Shown in pieces: positions 1 through 10,210 of a DNA stretch of 64,000 nt (its first letter is position 1; every line of letters begins with the position of its first letter). The position numbers and the translations under genes are program-made. Below the pieces are notes generated by a model, which saw only the letters and a program-made list of their open reading frames with translations, was not told where the DNA came from and did no database searches. Source of the stretch: Rutstroemia sp. NJR-2017a BVV2 (taxonomy: Eukaryota; Ascomycota; Leotiomycetes; Helotiales; Rutstroemiaceae); contig NJPS01000051.1 in NCBI GenBank assembly GCA_002946415.1, positions 236,001 through 300,000 of the forward strand, read 5' to 3'.

Positions 1-1
1 T

Positions 2-700
2 AACATTCTCTCTGAAAAACCTCACTTTCCACCACTCACTTTCAACCTCCCGAAATCCTTGGAAGAGCCTCCATTAACTGCTACATCCACTCTCGACATC
101 ATCTTGATCATTTTACGCAACCTCTTGCAAACCTTGTCAGCCGCCATCAACACTTCTCCACCTCCACAAAACACATTTTACAGTGATCAAATCTACCACA
201 TCCAACGCCAACTCATCGATCTTTCTCATCCTGTACTCTCACCTTCTCCTACTACTCCCTACCGTGATTCATACCCGCCGATCTCCAACCCCAACTCCAA
301 CTCCGATACCGAAACCCCAGCCTTCGCGCTCGCCCTCCTGATCTTCTCCTACCGCTGTCTCCGCGACATTTCCTTCAGATTCGGGGTCATGTATACATTT
401 GCCGAGAGGTTAAAGTGTGCTGTTCTTGCCCTTCCCGCATCTGCTTCCACAACGAAAACTCTCTGGATTCTCACCCTCGGTGCTATGGTATCGGAAAATA
501 AACCATCGCATGAGTTTTTTCTGCAGAGGCTTGCTGAGGTAAGGAAAAAGCTTGTGTGGGGGACGGGAACGGAAAGTGGGGAATGGAGGGAGGCGAAAGA
601 GGTTTTGAGCGGGGTATTGTGGCATGTGGAGTTGGATGAGGTTGGAGAGAGAGTCTGGAGGGAGAGTTATGGAATTGAGGGGGTGGATGGAGAGGTTTAG
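2..700 (+). CDS. C-terminal part of a fungal-specific transcription-factor protein (5' end outside window)
   Basis: The frame is open from base 2 to the TAG at 698-700, so the gene enters from the left edge and only its last 232 or so codons are present. No zinc cluster or start codon is visible. The helical, moderately hydrophobic segments (for example SYRCLRDISFRFGVMYTF, then a short VELDEVGERVWRESYGIE tail) resemble the C-terminal ends of proteins with the fungal-specific TF domain 2 that follows a Zn2Cys6 cluster; this is pattern recognition, not a proven match. If correct, it would act in the nucleus as a pathway-specific regulator. The next gene converges on it from the minus strand, about 600 bp away. 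The alternative is an unclassified helical protein. Confidence 0.5.
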   Translation, partial: NILSEKPHFPPLTFNLPKSLEEPPLTATSTLDIILIILRNLLQTLSAAINTSPPPQNTFYSDQIYHIQRQLIDLSHPVLSPSPTTPYRDSYPPISNPNSNSDTETPAFALALLIFSYRCLRDISFRFGVMYTFAERLKCAVLALPASASTTKTLWILTLGAMVSENKPSHEFFLQRLAEVRKKLVWGTGTESGEWREAKEVLSGVLWHVELDEVGERVWRESYGIEGVDGEV

Positions 701-1302
701 GCTGATTGACGAATATACCGCTTGTAGGGGGTGTCCCAATGAATTTCACATAAATATATAGACAGGAAGAGCATATACAGAGAATGGATAGACCACTGAA
801 GAGAACGGCAACTGCGCGAGGAGAAACACACGAAAGCAAACCGACTCCAGGGAGTGAAACACACGAAACTCAAGGCCATGTCAGATATTTTATATGTGCG
901 TAAGCGTTTTGTATATGCATATTCTTGACAGACTATATCTGAATGAAAATAAAACAATATACAAGAAAATATATCCAACGCTGTGCCCACAACTCCACCT
1001 CTCCTTTCTACCAACACTTCCTCGATAATTAAACAGTACAACGCCAATCGAAAAACCGGAAATCACATATTTGGCTCCAATTGCACCTTCTTTAACCATT
1101 GCTGCGTTCTTAACCTCTTATATACCAAGATCCAGATGAATAGACTTGCAATCTGTAGCCCGGAACTTGTTATTGAAAGGTTGAAATTGACACCCTGTTG
1201 TAGCGAGATTAGTTTTCAATCTAGATATAGTATGAGTGGAATATAGAGGAGAAGAACGGGAAGGAAAAGAGGGGAGGGGAGAGGAAGGCGAAGACGGCAA
1301 TA
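701..1302. other. Convergent intergenic region
   Basis: This holds the 3' ends of two genes that point at each other. Several short open frames occur on both strands but none has a good start, a domain or a splice model. It contains AT-rich runs and a purine-rich stretch near 1240-1310. No other element was seen. Confidence 0.6.
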
Positions 1303-2140
1303 TCAAAAAAGGGGAAAACATACACTCCTATCACAAACACTCCCAAAATTCACCACACCCTCAAAAGTAGGCTGTATATTATCCGCCAACAAACTACACG
1401 ACCACCCCCAAAGATCATTCCCATTCCTCGCCAAGCGATACGCCGCCGCAACCGCAACCCAAATCAACACATGCACCGCCTCGACCGCAATCCCGAACTT
1501 CGTCTGCAGGCTACTGACGGCGTTGGATGTTTTCGTGGAAATGGCGTATGCGAATACGGAGAGAACTCCGAGGAGAGAAGTCACCACGCTGCTGGAGAAG
1601 AGCAGCAGCGACGACCAGACTTGCGTCTGCTTGGCCCAGGGCCCGCGCGGGGTGGTCGCGCCAGGAAGGGTCTGCATGTCGTTGCGGGTTTGGTAAAAGA
1701 GCACGACGGTGCGGCCTTCTTGGACGGTGATGGCGAGGGTGAGGATGGTGAGGAGCGTGCGGGAGATGACGCGCAGGATGCGGATGGTGGTTTTGAGTCT
1801 CTTGGGGGGGCTGTTAGTGCTTTCTTGGAAAAATGGAGTTTTCTAAGGGACTTACTCGATCTCGCTTCAGAAGGTCTTGGTGCAGGAGGCTTGTGGGTTG
1901 TGCATTCACGACGTCTGGGTCATATGCATTGTTTGCAACGGAAACATATGTCGATCCTTGTTTTGAGGCCCGGGTATCGTAGTCATGAGGTGGTGGACTC
2001 AAAGGATACTTGTTGTATGAAGATTGACCCGTCAACGGATACTTTTCACCATATTGCGGCGTCCCAGGTGTTGGGGGAGATCCAGGAGTCATCGGTGTCA
2101 TAGGAGTCTGAGGAGCAACTTGATAGTTTGACTTCGACAT
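1303..2140 (-). CDS. Four-helix membrane protein, two exons, function unknown
   Basis: Exon 1 is 2140-1856, starting MSKSNYQV; exon 2 is 1800-1303. The intron 1855-1801 begins GTAAGT, has a CTAAC branch site and ends CAAG; it is phase 0. The 260-residue product has a Pro/Thr-rich cytosolic-looking head of about 90 residues with a tandem PMTP/PPTPGTP pattern. Four hydrophobic stretches follow: around TTIRILRVISRTLLTILTLA, SSLLLFSSSVVTSLLGVLSV, IAVEAVHVLIWVAVAAAYRL and a short weaker C-terminal one. This layout is common in small uncharacterised fungal membrane proteins, including MARVEL-like ones. No catalytic motif is visible. An ACAAAC microsatellite lies just upstream, probably in the 5' leader. 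The gene call is good; the role is unknown. Confidence 0.75.
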
Positions 2141-2168
2141 TGCGGAATATTTCGAGCAGCTTCTTGCC

Positions 2169-2206
2169 AAACACAAACACAAACACAAACACAAACAAAA
2201 ACAAAA
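2169..2206. repeat. ACAAAC microsatellite in 5' leader
   Basis: About five imperfect six-base units (acaaac) that decay into A-rich sequence. It lies 30-65 bases upstream of the start codon of the minus-strand membrane-protein gene, so it would be a UG-rich run (GUUUGU) in that transcript if the leader covers it. Confidence 0.8.
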
Positions 2207-2660
2207 AGCCACAAGGAAACACGACCTACCGTCTTCCTTTATACGGCATACCCTCCAGACGGCTACATTCGCCGCCAGCCACACACAAGGTCGCCATGTG
2301 CGCTGCAGGGAATCTGGTTAGTCACCCTCGCTGTCCATCGAGCTACGAAGTAAGTATAGTCTATCAGAAAAACTTCGAGCCCACGGCTTACTAGGCCTGC
2401 ATGAAACGACAGCATATCATTGGATATCTCGGAACAGCATATAGCGTGGCAGAAACACGGCAGGGACACTTCAGCCGCACGCTCGAATCGCACAAATCCA
2501 GAGCTCTTTAATCACCACGCATCCCCGCACGTGGCGGGCGCTATTTTCGCATAAAGATCCATGCATTTTCCCTATTGGGAACGCTCCCTGCTGACATAGG
2601 AGATTGGGCTGAGGCTCATGCTACAGGGAAAATGAAATGAATTGCATGCCGGAATTGTGA

Positions 2661-2960
2661 TTAGAGATATGCGGCGCGCTGAATAATGGCGTCGACCAAG
2701 CGCTCAGCCACTTGTTGCTGGGGGCGTGCAACTATTCCCGAATCGGGCGACTGGTGTGAAAATTTCCGCTTGTGGACGCATTGCACGAGAAGATATCTCG
2801 TCAGCTGATATTCGCGGCGTCGGGGGCGCCGATAGGTGATACGTGCAGTATCTATATCTCCTATATAGAAAACATCGATGGCCGAGCTACTTGCCGGTTG
2901 TCTTTTGTGTAAACCGGTGAAGTTCTCGAGAGCGGACGAGTTGCAATTGTTGCTGGACAT
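2661..2960 (-). CDS. Candidate small orphan protein, 99 residues
   Basis: A single open frame starts at an ATG with A at -3 (gaaATGT). It is less AT-rich than the DNA that begins near 3000. The product is basic and polar and has no signal peptide, membrane segment or family motif that I recognise. It sits at the left border of the degraded AT-rich block. It may be a lineage-specific gene, a decayed exon or chance. Confidence 0.25.
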   Translation of the reverse strand: MSSNNCNSSALENFTGLHKRQPASSSAIDVFYIGDIDTARITYRRPRRREYQLTRYLLVQCVHKRKFSHQSPDSGIVARPQQQVAERLVDAIIQRAAYL

Positions 2961-3730
2961 TTCATATTCTGGCCCGAAAACGAGGAAGCTGGACAGCTAG
3001 TATACACTCAGAACAAACCTCGACACCTACACATATATTCTGTACCTAGATATTCCCATCGAGATCATCTTCCAATATTGTCTAGACAATATAGCGAAGG
3101 ATCGTCCGCCAATATCGATCACCTATCTGAGGAGCTAGTAGTAGGCTGAAAAGATCTAACTATACGAATTTTGCTATAATCATAATATCCTGTTTTTGCT
3201 TATATCTCAGCCGATATTACTAAACAAGATCTTAATACTACTATACGACTTCCGGACTTATACCGAGGAGAGCAACTTGTTTTTGGCCGAAAGTATATTT
3301 ATCACGTACCGTGATAGCTAGGCAAAAGGAATTAAGTGAGAACAATATTAGGTAATCGTATAATAAAGTGATAATTGTCTGACCTTCTCAAGCCGACCTT
3401 CTCAACCTCTTTTATAAGTTGATGATCTTCACAAGAGAGGTCTAAAGTACGAAGCAATATCTAAGTAATATAATTCTGAGGTTACTAATACCGAAGGTTT
3501 ATACAAGCAGATTATTGATACCCAAACCCCAAGCCTGCAGGTTGCTTACAATATTCCTGCAGCCATATCAGACTCTTATGCAGGTCAGTGACCTTCACAG
3601 CGTCGATCAGCTGATCAGTTCCTGTGACATATAAGTTTGGATATATTAAAGGTCTAGGGATCTATAAATCTAAGCTACAGAGTTTTATAGTGTGTGGATA
3701 ACTAAACACTTCTGACAATATTATATAACC
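2961..3730. other. AT-rich gene-poor block
   Basis: The sequence is AT-rich and dense in TA dinucleotides and in stop codons in all frames. It probably belongs to the same degraded repeat island as the DUF3435/FluG remnant to its right. No gene, terminal repeat or RNA could be recognised. Confidence 0.55.
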
Positions 3731-4560
3731 TCAAAGAACTTTGAATAATAAAGCAGGATGAGTATAGGAGATTCTCTGGGATTTCGGAACCTCTTTCAAA
3801 TAGCTATCTACATGGTTCATCATTTTATGCGGGGTAGCGTAAGTCCGTGTCCGATACTCATATGTACTTCGATCGTCTCCGATACAGATAATGTATTGGG
3901 TCTTTTTACAAACGAGGGGAAAAAGGTCTTCGTACAAAGATTGATCCTTGGGAGGCTCATCCTTGGGAGGCTCATCCTTGGGAGACTCGGAAGACCTTCC
4001 ACTTGAGCGGTTGCTATGCGGAACTTCTTGTTCTTGTCGATAGGAGAGTGTGATCATTAAGTCAATAGCACGGATCCGGCGGCTGACAATATCGCTTGGG
4101 CTCAGGTCCCTCGAGAGATCACAAAGCACCTCCTGGAGTTAAGTTCGTTCGGGAAGCTGGTGATGGACGATAGGTTCAACAGATTCGTTTGCAGGGACCT
4201 TTTGGAGTTGCCTCTCTAATTCTTCATCATGGATACGATCGAAATAATCTCGCTGGGACTCGATCTTGATAGCTCGATCGCGTTGTTTCTGTAACGAATC
4301 AATCTGTCATCGGAGTTGCTCATATTCTTTGCGGATAGCAGGCAGGGCTCGACAGTAGGATCCATATTGTCGTTTGTATTCCTCGCGTTCTCTTGTAAGT
4401 TCCATGATCTCTGGATCCGGAGGGAGAGCCTTCAAAACCTCTTCCGGCACATTGATCGGGGCACGCGGGTCGCACGTAAGACTCATGTGGGTAAAGGCAC
4501 GAAGATATCCGATGTTTGTTGGCTGGTCTAACACCGCATCTTGGACGATAAACCGGACCT
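3731..4560 (-). pseudogene. DUF3435/FluG-type element protein, C-terminal remnant with internal stops
   Basis: One minus-strand frame runs from about 4560 to 3731 and is broken by two in-frame stops: TGA at 4307-4309 and TAA at 4139-4141. It reads through LRAFTHMSLTCDPRAPINV, PPDPEIMELTREREE, a basic coiled coil, LSPSDIVSRRIRAID and, near the end, YEYRTRTYATPHKMMNHVD. This resembles the C-terminal half of fungal DUF3435/FluG-domain proteins, which carry a tyrosine-recombinase-like domain and trailing zinc-finger segments (recalled family knowledge). Both stops could come from C-to-T changes in CGA and CAA. Two positions where I expect zinc-finger Cys are Tyr (KTQY, RISY), which fits G-to-A. 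The N-terminal recombinase portion is absent: homology stops abruptly at a CCTAA repeat. Inference: a truncated relic mutated by RIP, not a working gene. Confidence 0.75.
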
Positions 4561-4575
4561 AACCTAACCTAACCT
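4558..4575. repeat. (CCTAA)n short tandem repeat at edge of the element remnant
   Basis: About three and a half CCTAA units lie exactly where the protein similarity of the DUF3435/FluG remnant ends, so they mark a truncation or insertion breakpoint. This is not the usual fungal telomere unit (TTAGGG). Confidence 0.7.
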
Positions 4576-4576
4576 A

Positions 4577-6044
4577 TATGGTTAAATATATTCAACGTTG
4601 AATATTTTTAAAAAATACCAAGCCCCACACAAATTGTTAGGGGCCGCATCTACACAGGGCGTTCTATAGTTCGTATCATAGGATAAGTTAGGATATATTT
4701 AAAACAGGGGGGTAGGATATATTTAGAAGTATAGGGCGGAACTAGATAAGAATTGATTTCAGGTTGAGCTTAACCCATATCGTTAAAAAGGCATAACGTT
4801 GTGCTTCTTTACCCACCAAAATTTGTATAGGAAAATTAAACGGTGGTCCAAGCGTTTCAGAACCGGGGGGTTGTGCTCTTTTACTTTAGTAAAACAGGCA
4901 CGGTGTGCTTCTTTAGAACTGCTAGGCCAAATCTAACCCATATCGTTAATGTCAGGGAGTGTAGAAATCAAGGGGTTTCGGGGCTCGGGGAAACCATTAA
5001 CCCTATAAGAGGGGGAGCGGAGGCCACTCGGCCGAGAGGCGGGGCCTCCGCCCCGAAGATTCTGATTATAGGAGGGGGAAGGAGGGAAGGAGAAATCGGT
5101 AGTAATTAATTTGTCCCTAATTAGAACCCTACGTTTAGGCTCCGGCTAGATTACGACAGCTTAGTGACGCTCTTACAATTCCTACCAACCAACCCTAACA
5201 GTAGATAAAGTTTAGAGGTCGAGGACGGAACAAATCTAAGCTCGAATCACGAAAATCTACACTACAAGGAACTAGAGCGCGGAGATGACGATGATGAAGG
5301 TCAGCACCGTTTCAGCTCATATAATCGCGACTTTCGAAGTATTTCAGAAGGAGGAGAGGTTCACCTACACAACCGCGCTATCACGGATCGCCATTCACAA
5401 GAAGTGCTCTGCCACAATTGCCAAATATTCGTTGCAAACTATCTTTCAAAGCCCTATTCGGAGCGAGGAGCGTTCGAATTCGAATGCGGTTTCGTGAACG
5501 ACGTTCTGCGGAACTGGCAAAGTTGTTTTATTTGTCGTCTTCTTTTCTATACATTGCCATCCAGACACCTTATAGTGTAGGCACCTACAGAATAAACGGT
5601 ACTCTGTGGAAAAGGTACCTATTACTGTAAGGGTACCAGAGGATAGATCGGCACCTTTAGTAGAACCCATAGTCAGCAACCACATGATGTCCCACCAGGT
5701 CCCAGCAGTCCCAGCAGTGGGAATTGATGGGACTGATAGGATAGCAGAGAACGAAGGTCTATATAACTAGATAGTATTTCCTTAGTATATAGAGCTTCAT
5801 GCTCACTTCAATTATAACGTGTTTACCTACTATTACATTACGATCGATTCCCTGTATGACTGTTTTCAACAATAAACCTACGACTGTACTAATAGTCCTG
5901 TCGACTACTAGTATCCCGTGATCCTGACTTCCTCCACGTGACTTAGAAGACAAGCATTCGTAACATCCACCTATAGTCTCGGTTCTTCTCTAACATGAAT
6001 TGCTTCGATATCCTAAACTCGCTTGATCACTTTACTCCTCCAAC
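4577..6044. other. AT-rich gene-poor block with a GC-rich hairpin
   Basis: No convincing gene. Short open frames (4843-5109 and 5285-5497 on the plus strand) lack family motifs and good starts. Near 5690-5730 there are short repeated CCCAGCAGT words. The region continues the degraded island to the left and ends at the 3' end of the transporter gene. Confidence 0.5.
5017..5051. repeat. GC-rich inverted repeat (hairpin)
   Basis: GCGGAGGCC at 5017-5025 is answered by GGCCTCCGC at 5043-5051. The spacer holds a perfect 10-bp palindrome, CTCGGCCGAG, at 5027-5036. It stands out from the AT-rich DNA around it. It could be an internal piece of a MITE or other element; no terminal repeats or target-site duplication could be assigned. 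Confidence 0.65.
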
Positions 6045-7805
6045 TTATAGCCTGTCAGCAACAACCTGCCTTTCCCTCTCACTCCCTGTCTCCCTCTCAC
6101 TCTCAGTCGCCCTCTCACTCTCTTCCCTCTTTCCCTTATTCGGCACCAGACACCACAACCCCGCAATCACCACCAAAATTGCTACCACCACCGGCTGCAA
6201 CGTCTGCACGCCCTTACTCTGCGCAATGGCCCCTACGACAAACGGGAAAATCGCCCCTCCGGACCCACCTAACGCCGTCGCGAACCCAATACTCCCCACG
6301 TGCAACTCCTTCGGCATCAGCTTCGTCACCAGCACAATCGCTGTCGGAAACAACGGGCCCAGAAACATGCCTAGAAGTGCAATGGCCACAGCTGATACAT
6401 AGAAGGACGGCACGAGCCAGAAGATCAGTTCAAGGCCGAGACAGATCGCCAGATAGACGAGCACGGATGTGAACTCGCCGAGACGAGCAGTTAGAAAGGA
6501 GAGCGCGATGCGGCCGACTGTCATGCCGGCCCAGAAACCGGTCGAGGTCAGTGTGGAGTCGAAGGTGCTGGCGGAGCGCACGCGCGTCATAAATACGACG
6601 ATCCAACCGCCTAGGGATACTGATTATTTGTCAGACTTCACGTACGTCTGCAGAAAGAAAGCAGAGAGAGAAAATAAAATAAAAGAGAACACGACACGTA
6701 CCTTCAGCCCCGACGTAACCAAATACAAAGGCGGCGAAAATCCAAGTTAATTTGTTACTAAGCGCTTCTCTCATTCGTCCTGTCTTAGCATTGGCATCGC
6801 GAGGATTCTCCGCTGCATAGACAGCACCTGTTTGAGCCCAGAATGCCCAGGTCGAAGTGATTAACTCAATACCAGACATTGCGATCTAAAACCCGTTCAT
6901 CAGTATTCTGCTCTACGAGCTTCACGCACCATAGGGTAAACAGAACCGCACTCACCATAACATAATAAAAAACCCACCACGGCAACCCCGCCTTCGCCAG
7001 TAGCCCCGCCGCAATCAACGGTGCAATCGTCCCACCGAGCGAATAGCATGCCTGCAAGAATCCCGACACCTGATTTGCGTCCGCCATGTTCCCAATCCAC
7101 GCGCACCATGCCGCGTCCACGAGCCCATTGCCGAATCCGATGACGATGAACATCACCACGAGAACAGCGTATGGTGGGTGAGTAGCGAGCACGATGTATG
7201 AGATGAAGTGGCAGAGAGGTGCGAGGATGGCAACGCCGCGCTGCCCGAAGCGCACGTGCATGCTGTCGTTGACGATGGAGGCGAGGGTGTAGCCGAGAAA
7301 GGGAGAGAGGAAGATCAGGGAGATGATGGTGTAGGTGAGATTGTAGTAGGTTTCTAGCTGGGATAGGTTAGGGGGGTGCGTGGTAGGATGGGTAGGGGTG
7401 TTTACATATGGAATTAGGGCCTAGATGGTGGTTTAGTTATATTGCATATACAGATAGATGGATGCTGAGCAAGCAGGCAGGTGATTTTGAGAGGGGGCTG
7501 ACTGGGTGACTGGGTGACTGGCTGGCTTGGTGGGTACAGCATAGAACATGACTTACACCGTAAGAACCATCATTCATGCCTATGGTTAAGAACCCCCAAA
7601 ACGACGCCCCCACGCGGAACACGTTGATTCGAGGGTGATTCCATCGTTGCAAAGCGTCTACGGCTGTAGTCGGGGGACTGGTATCTTGTCTGATGTCTTC
7701 TAGTTCTTGTCTAGTAGGAGGTGTTTGGGGACTCCATGATGATGTTGACGAATTGTTGGGGGGAGGTTGTAGTTCAATTTCGCTGGTTGTGGTGGTGGTT
7801 GTCAT
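6045..7805 (-). CDS. MFS transporter (fucose-permease-like), five exons including a 15-nt micro-exon
   Basis: Exons: 7805-7557, 7420-7406, 7357-6956, 6885-6702 and 6610-6045. The introns are GT-AG with joining frames, giving 471 residues. After a polar N-terminal tail of about 60 residues come GFLTIGMNDGSYG, ALIPY (encoded entirely by the 15-nt exon) and LETYYNLTYT, then helices with the MFS look: GFGNGLVDAAWCAWIGNMAD, GFLQACYSLGGTIAPLIA and, in the second half, GFWAGMTVGRIALSFLTARL with a motif-A-like loop. About 12 membrane segments are expected. It should be a plasma-membrane or vacuolar solute carrier; the substrate cannot be told, although the GMNDGSYG/NGLVDA pattern resembles fungal fucose-permease-like carriers. 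The C-terminus ends in a charged Ser/Glu/Arg tail made by a CT-rich microsatellite (6065-6125). No pathway partner is adjacent. Confidence 0.9.
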
Positions 7806-9529
7806 TGTTGCTGGATGTTGTGTTCAAGGGTATTCAAGTCAGATCAGGTAAAATTTGGAGACTGATGGTTTATGAATAGATGATGAGTAACGAGAAACTC
7901 ATACTCTGCTATGAATCTGTGACCTCACATAGCTTTATAGTTCTCATCCAGATCATTTAGTCCATAGTGGATGTCGCTGCAATTTTTGGAATATCCTGAA
8001 GGATTTGTGATAGGATATGGGCCGAAATGGGGCAAACGTTTTCTCCACGCGGAAAATATATGGTAAAACACCGGAACAACTTCGGTACAAGGTGCTATGG
8101 ATCTTGGCATAACAAATAAGCACTTCTGTCTCGATATGACTCGACTATCACCATCAGATTCCTTGTATCTGCTTTGTAATCCCGTAGAGTTTATTTGTAC
8201 ATCTGTCCCATTCATTACCAATCCCCCTGCTAACATTATGTTACGAATGTAAGCCCTGAGGACCATAGGCTCAGATACCCCCTGGGGCAACATGAGAACC
8301 TCAGGCAGTCAGTCAGGTGACTGGCTCAGTCCGGCTCAGCTGGATCAGTACTGAGTGAGCCAGTGGCCAGCAAAGTCGAACTCCCACCTGTCCGTGGTGC
8401 CGGCTACGAACCTACGATTGCAATCTTATCGCAGAGCCAACGGGAGACAAGCGCATTCGATGGAGCCGTTGTGGTGTCGTGGTTGTCGGTGGAGGCCTCG
8501 TCCCCTTCTATTGTGCGACGGCGACGTGGCCATATCCAAACAGAGGACTACCATCAAAACGGGTATGAAAACCATCCGACGTAAAATTACCTGACCTAGG
8601 AAACAGGCCCTCGATTTTATCGACGTGGAACCAATGCCTAGTTGTACGATAGGATACCTCTGGGGTGTATTGCAGAATTTTCACCGGAGGGCATGGAAGA
8701 TGTGCATGCGTTGTATGTTACCTGAAGGACCTGTTGAAGCTCTAGTTAATCGAACGATCTGACGAGCTCTTGTTAAATGAGCATATTGTGGTCTAGATAT
8801 TGAGCGGTATGAGATAGAAGAGTGGTTGTAGGAGGGATTCTAGGGGGATGATATATAGCTATTATACTCTCTCTCGAATGGTAGAGTTCCTGATAGTACT
8901 GTACTGTACGGAGGAACTCTACTGCGGAGGTAGGCCCGGCTTTACAATTACAATTCTGGCGAGCGCTGGTGATTTAGATTATGGATATGGGAGTACAGGC
9001 TAGCGGGAGAGGGAGAACTGGTAAAAGCAGGCGGGGAAAAGGAAGGAACACTTTGGTTAGTAGAGGGGAAATTCTATACTACGCTGCCTGGCTAGGGGTG
9101 TAGGTATAATAGGGCAACCTCTGCCAGATACGGTCGGCCTTGCTGTGAGGGGAGACCTGGAAAGGTAGCGCGAAGTGGTTCAAAGCCATGGGGCGCGGTA
9201 TATAATGGAGGCGATGGCCTGGTTGCAGGAAACAATATCTTCTATATGACTCGAGAGGATAGATGCGCACATCAATCTATAGGGAGAGTATATAGGGCAG
9301 ATGGCATGGTGTGCTGATATAGGCTTAAGGAGCAAACAGGGTAGAGGGCGTAGGGGGAGGTTTGGTCTGGGCCGAACCCTCGAATCAAGAACCGAAAGTG
9401 AGCTCTAGGGCAAAAGTCTGAGGCTTGAGGGAAAGCGTGGCAAGGAAGTAGCGAGCTTTGCTTATATTGTAGTCGATAGACCTGTCTAGAGATTTGTAAT
9501 ATAATTCTATTCCTGCTATCGCACAGCCC
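7806..9529. other. Gene-poor region with unassigned open frames
   Basis: It contains one unassigned minus-strand frame (7925-8293), a patch rich in repeated GTGACTGG/CAGTCAG words (7490-7520 and 8305-8365), and a tRNA-like stretch near 8390-8455 discussed in the findings. The rest, 8600-9500, shows no gene that I can support. Confidence 0.5.
7925..8293 (-). CDS. Unassigned open frame, 122 residues
   Basis: Begins MLPQGVSEPMVLRAYIRN and ends DENYKAM. It has no signal peptide and no motif that I recognise, and no splice extension is obvious. It sits 120 bp upstream of the transporter gene on the same strand, within repeat-rich DNA. It may be an exon of an unrecognised gene, a relic or chance. 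Confidence 0.2.
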   Translation of the reverse strand: MLPQGVSEPMVLRAYIRNIMLAGGLVMNGTDVQINSTGLQSRYKESDGDSRVISRQKCLFVMPRSIAPCTEVVPVFYHIFSAWRKRLPHFGPYPITNPSGYSKNCSDIHYGLNDLDENYKAM

Positions 9530-10210
9530 GAAACCGGAAGGGAAGGTTGATCCGCAGAGCTCTACTTCAAGGTCACCGGGAACAAGTCGAAAGAGCGATG
9601 CAGAGCCCGGAGAGCATGTGGAAACTAGCCAAGTGGGCAAGAAACGGGGAAGGGGCAACAGCAACAACGACCCCAGTACTGAAGGACCCCATAACAAACA
9701 CCGAGTATACAGAAGCACAAGATAAAGCACGCCTCCTTAAAACCACGTTCTTCCCCACTCCTCCGGAACCAGACATACAAGACATAAATGAAGCCGAATA
9801 CCAGGACCAGATATCCTTCCCGGATATCACAGAAAAGGAGGTACATCGAGCTATCACCTCAACGCCTCTAATGGAAGCTGCAGGACCCGACGGCATTATA
9901 AACCGGGTCCTTCACGTTGCCGCTACTCAGATAGCCCCCCATCTCACGAGAATATTCAACTGGGGCCCACGCCTCGAGTACTGTCCGGCGCACTTCCGAC
10001 TCTCAGCCACTATAGTTCTCAGAAAACCCGGCAAGGACGATTATATTGCACCCAAAGCGTACCGGCCAATAGCCCTACTTAACACCATTGGAAAACTCAT
10101 GGACTCAATAATCGCAAAGAGAATCAGTTACGTGACGGAGATACACCAACTACTACCGAGTACTCACATTGGGGGGCGCAAAGGGAGATCCATAGACCAC
10201 GCACGTGGAT
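9530..10210 (+). mobile_element. Truncated non-LTR retrotransposon (LINE) reverse-transcriptase fragment
   Basis: The frame from about 9547 to 10205 carries reverse-transcriptase hallmarks: AAGPDGIINRVLHVAA (finger region), FRLSATIVLRKPGKDDY, then AYRPIALLNTIGKLMDSIIA and LLPSTHIGGRKGRSIDHA. These match the N-terminal half of the RT domain of Tad/I-type LINEs in ascomycetes (recalled family knowledge). The similarity stops right after SIDHA, before the catalytic YADD box, so the copy is 3'-truncated. It is also 5'-truncated, with no endonuclease upstream. The remaining frame is intact and not AT-biased, unlike the DNA to its right, so this fragment looks younger or less mutated than the DUF3435/FluG relic. 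Confidence 0.85.

Noticed and set aside
3731..4560. A Starship giant element in the window
   Set aside because: Only a truncated, mutated FluG-type remnant is visible. There is no intact captain recombinase and no cargo border or target site.
4558..4575. CCTAA repeat as a telomere or internal telomeric sequence
   Set aside because: The unit is five bases with only three and a half copies; ascomycete telomeres are normally TTAGGG. It is better read as a breakpoint microsatellite.
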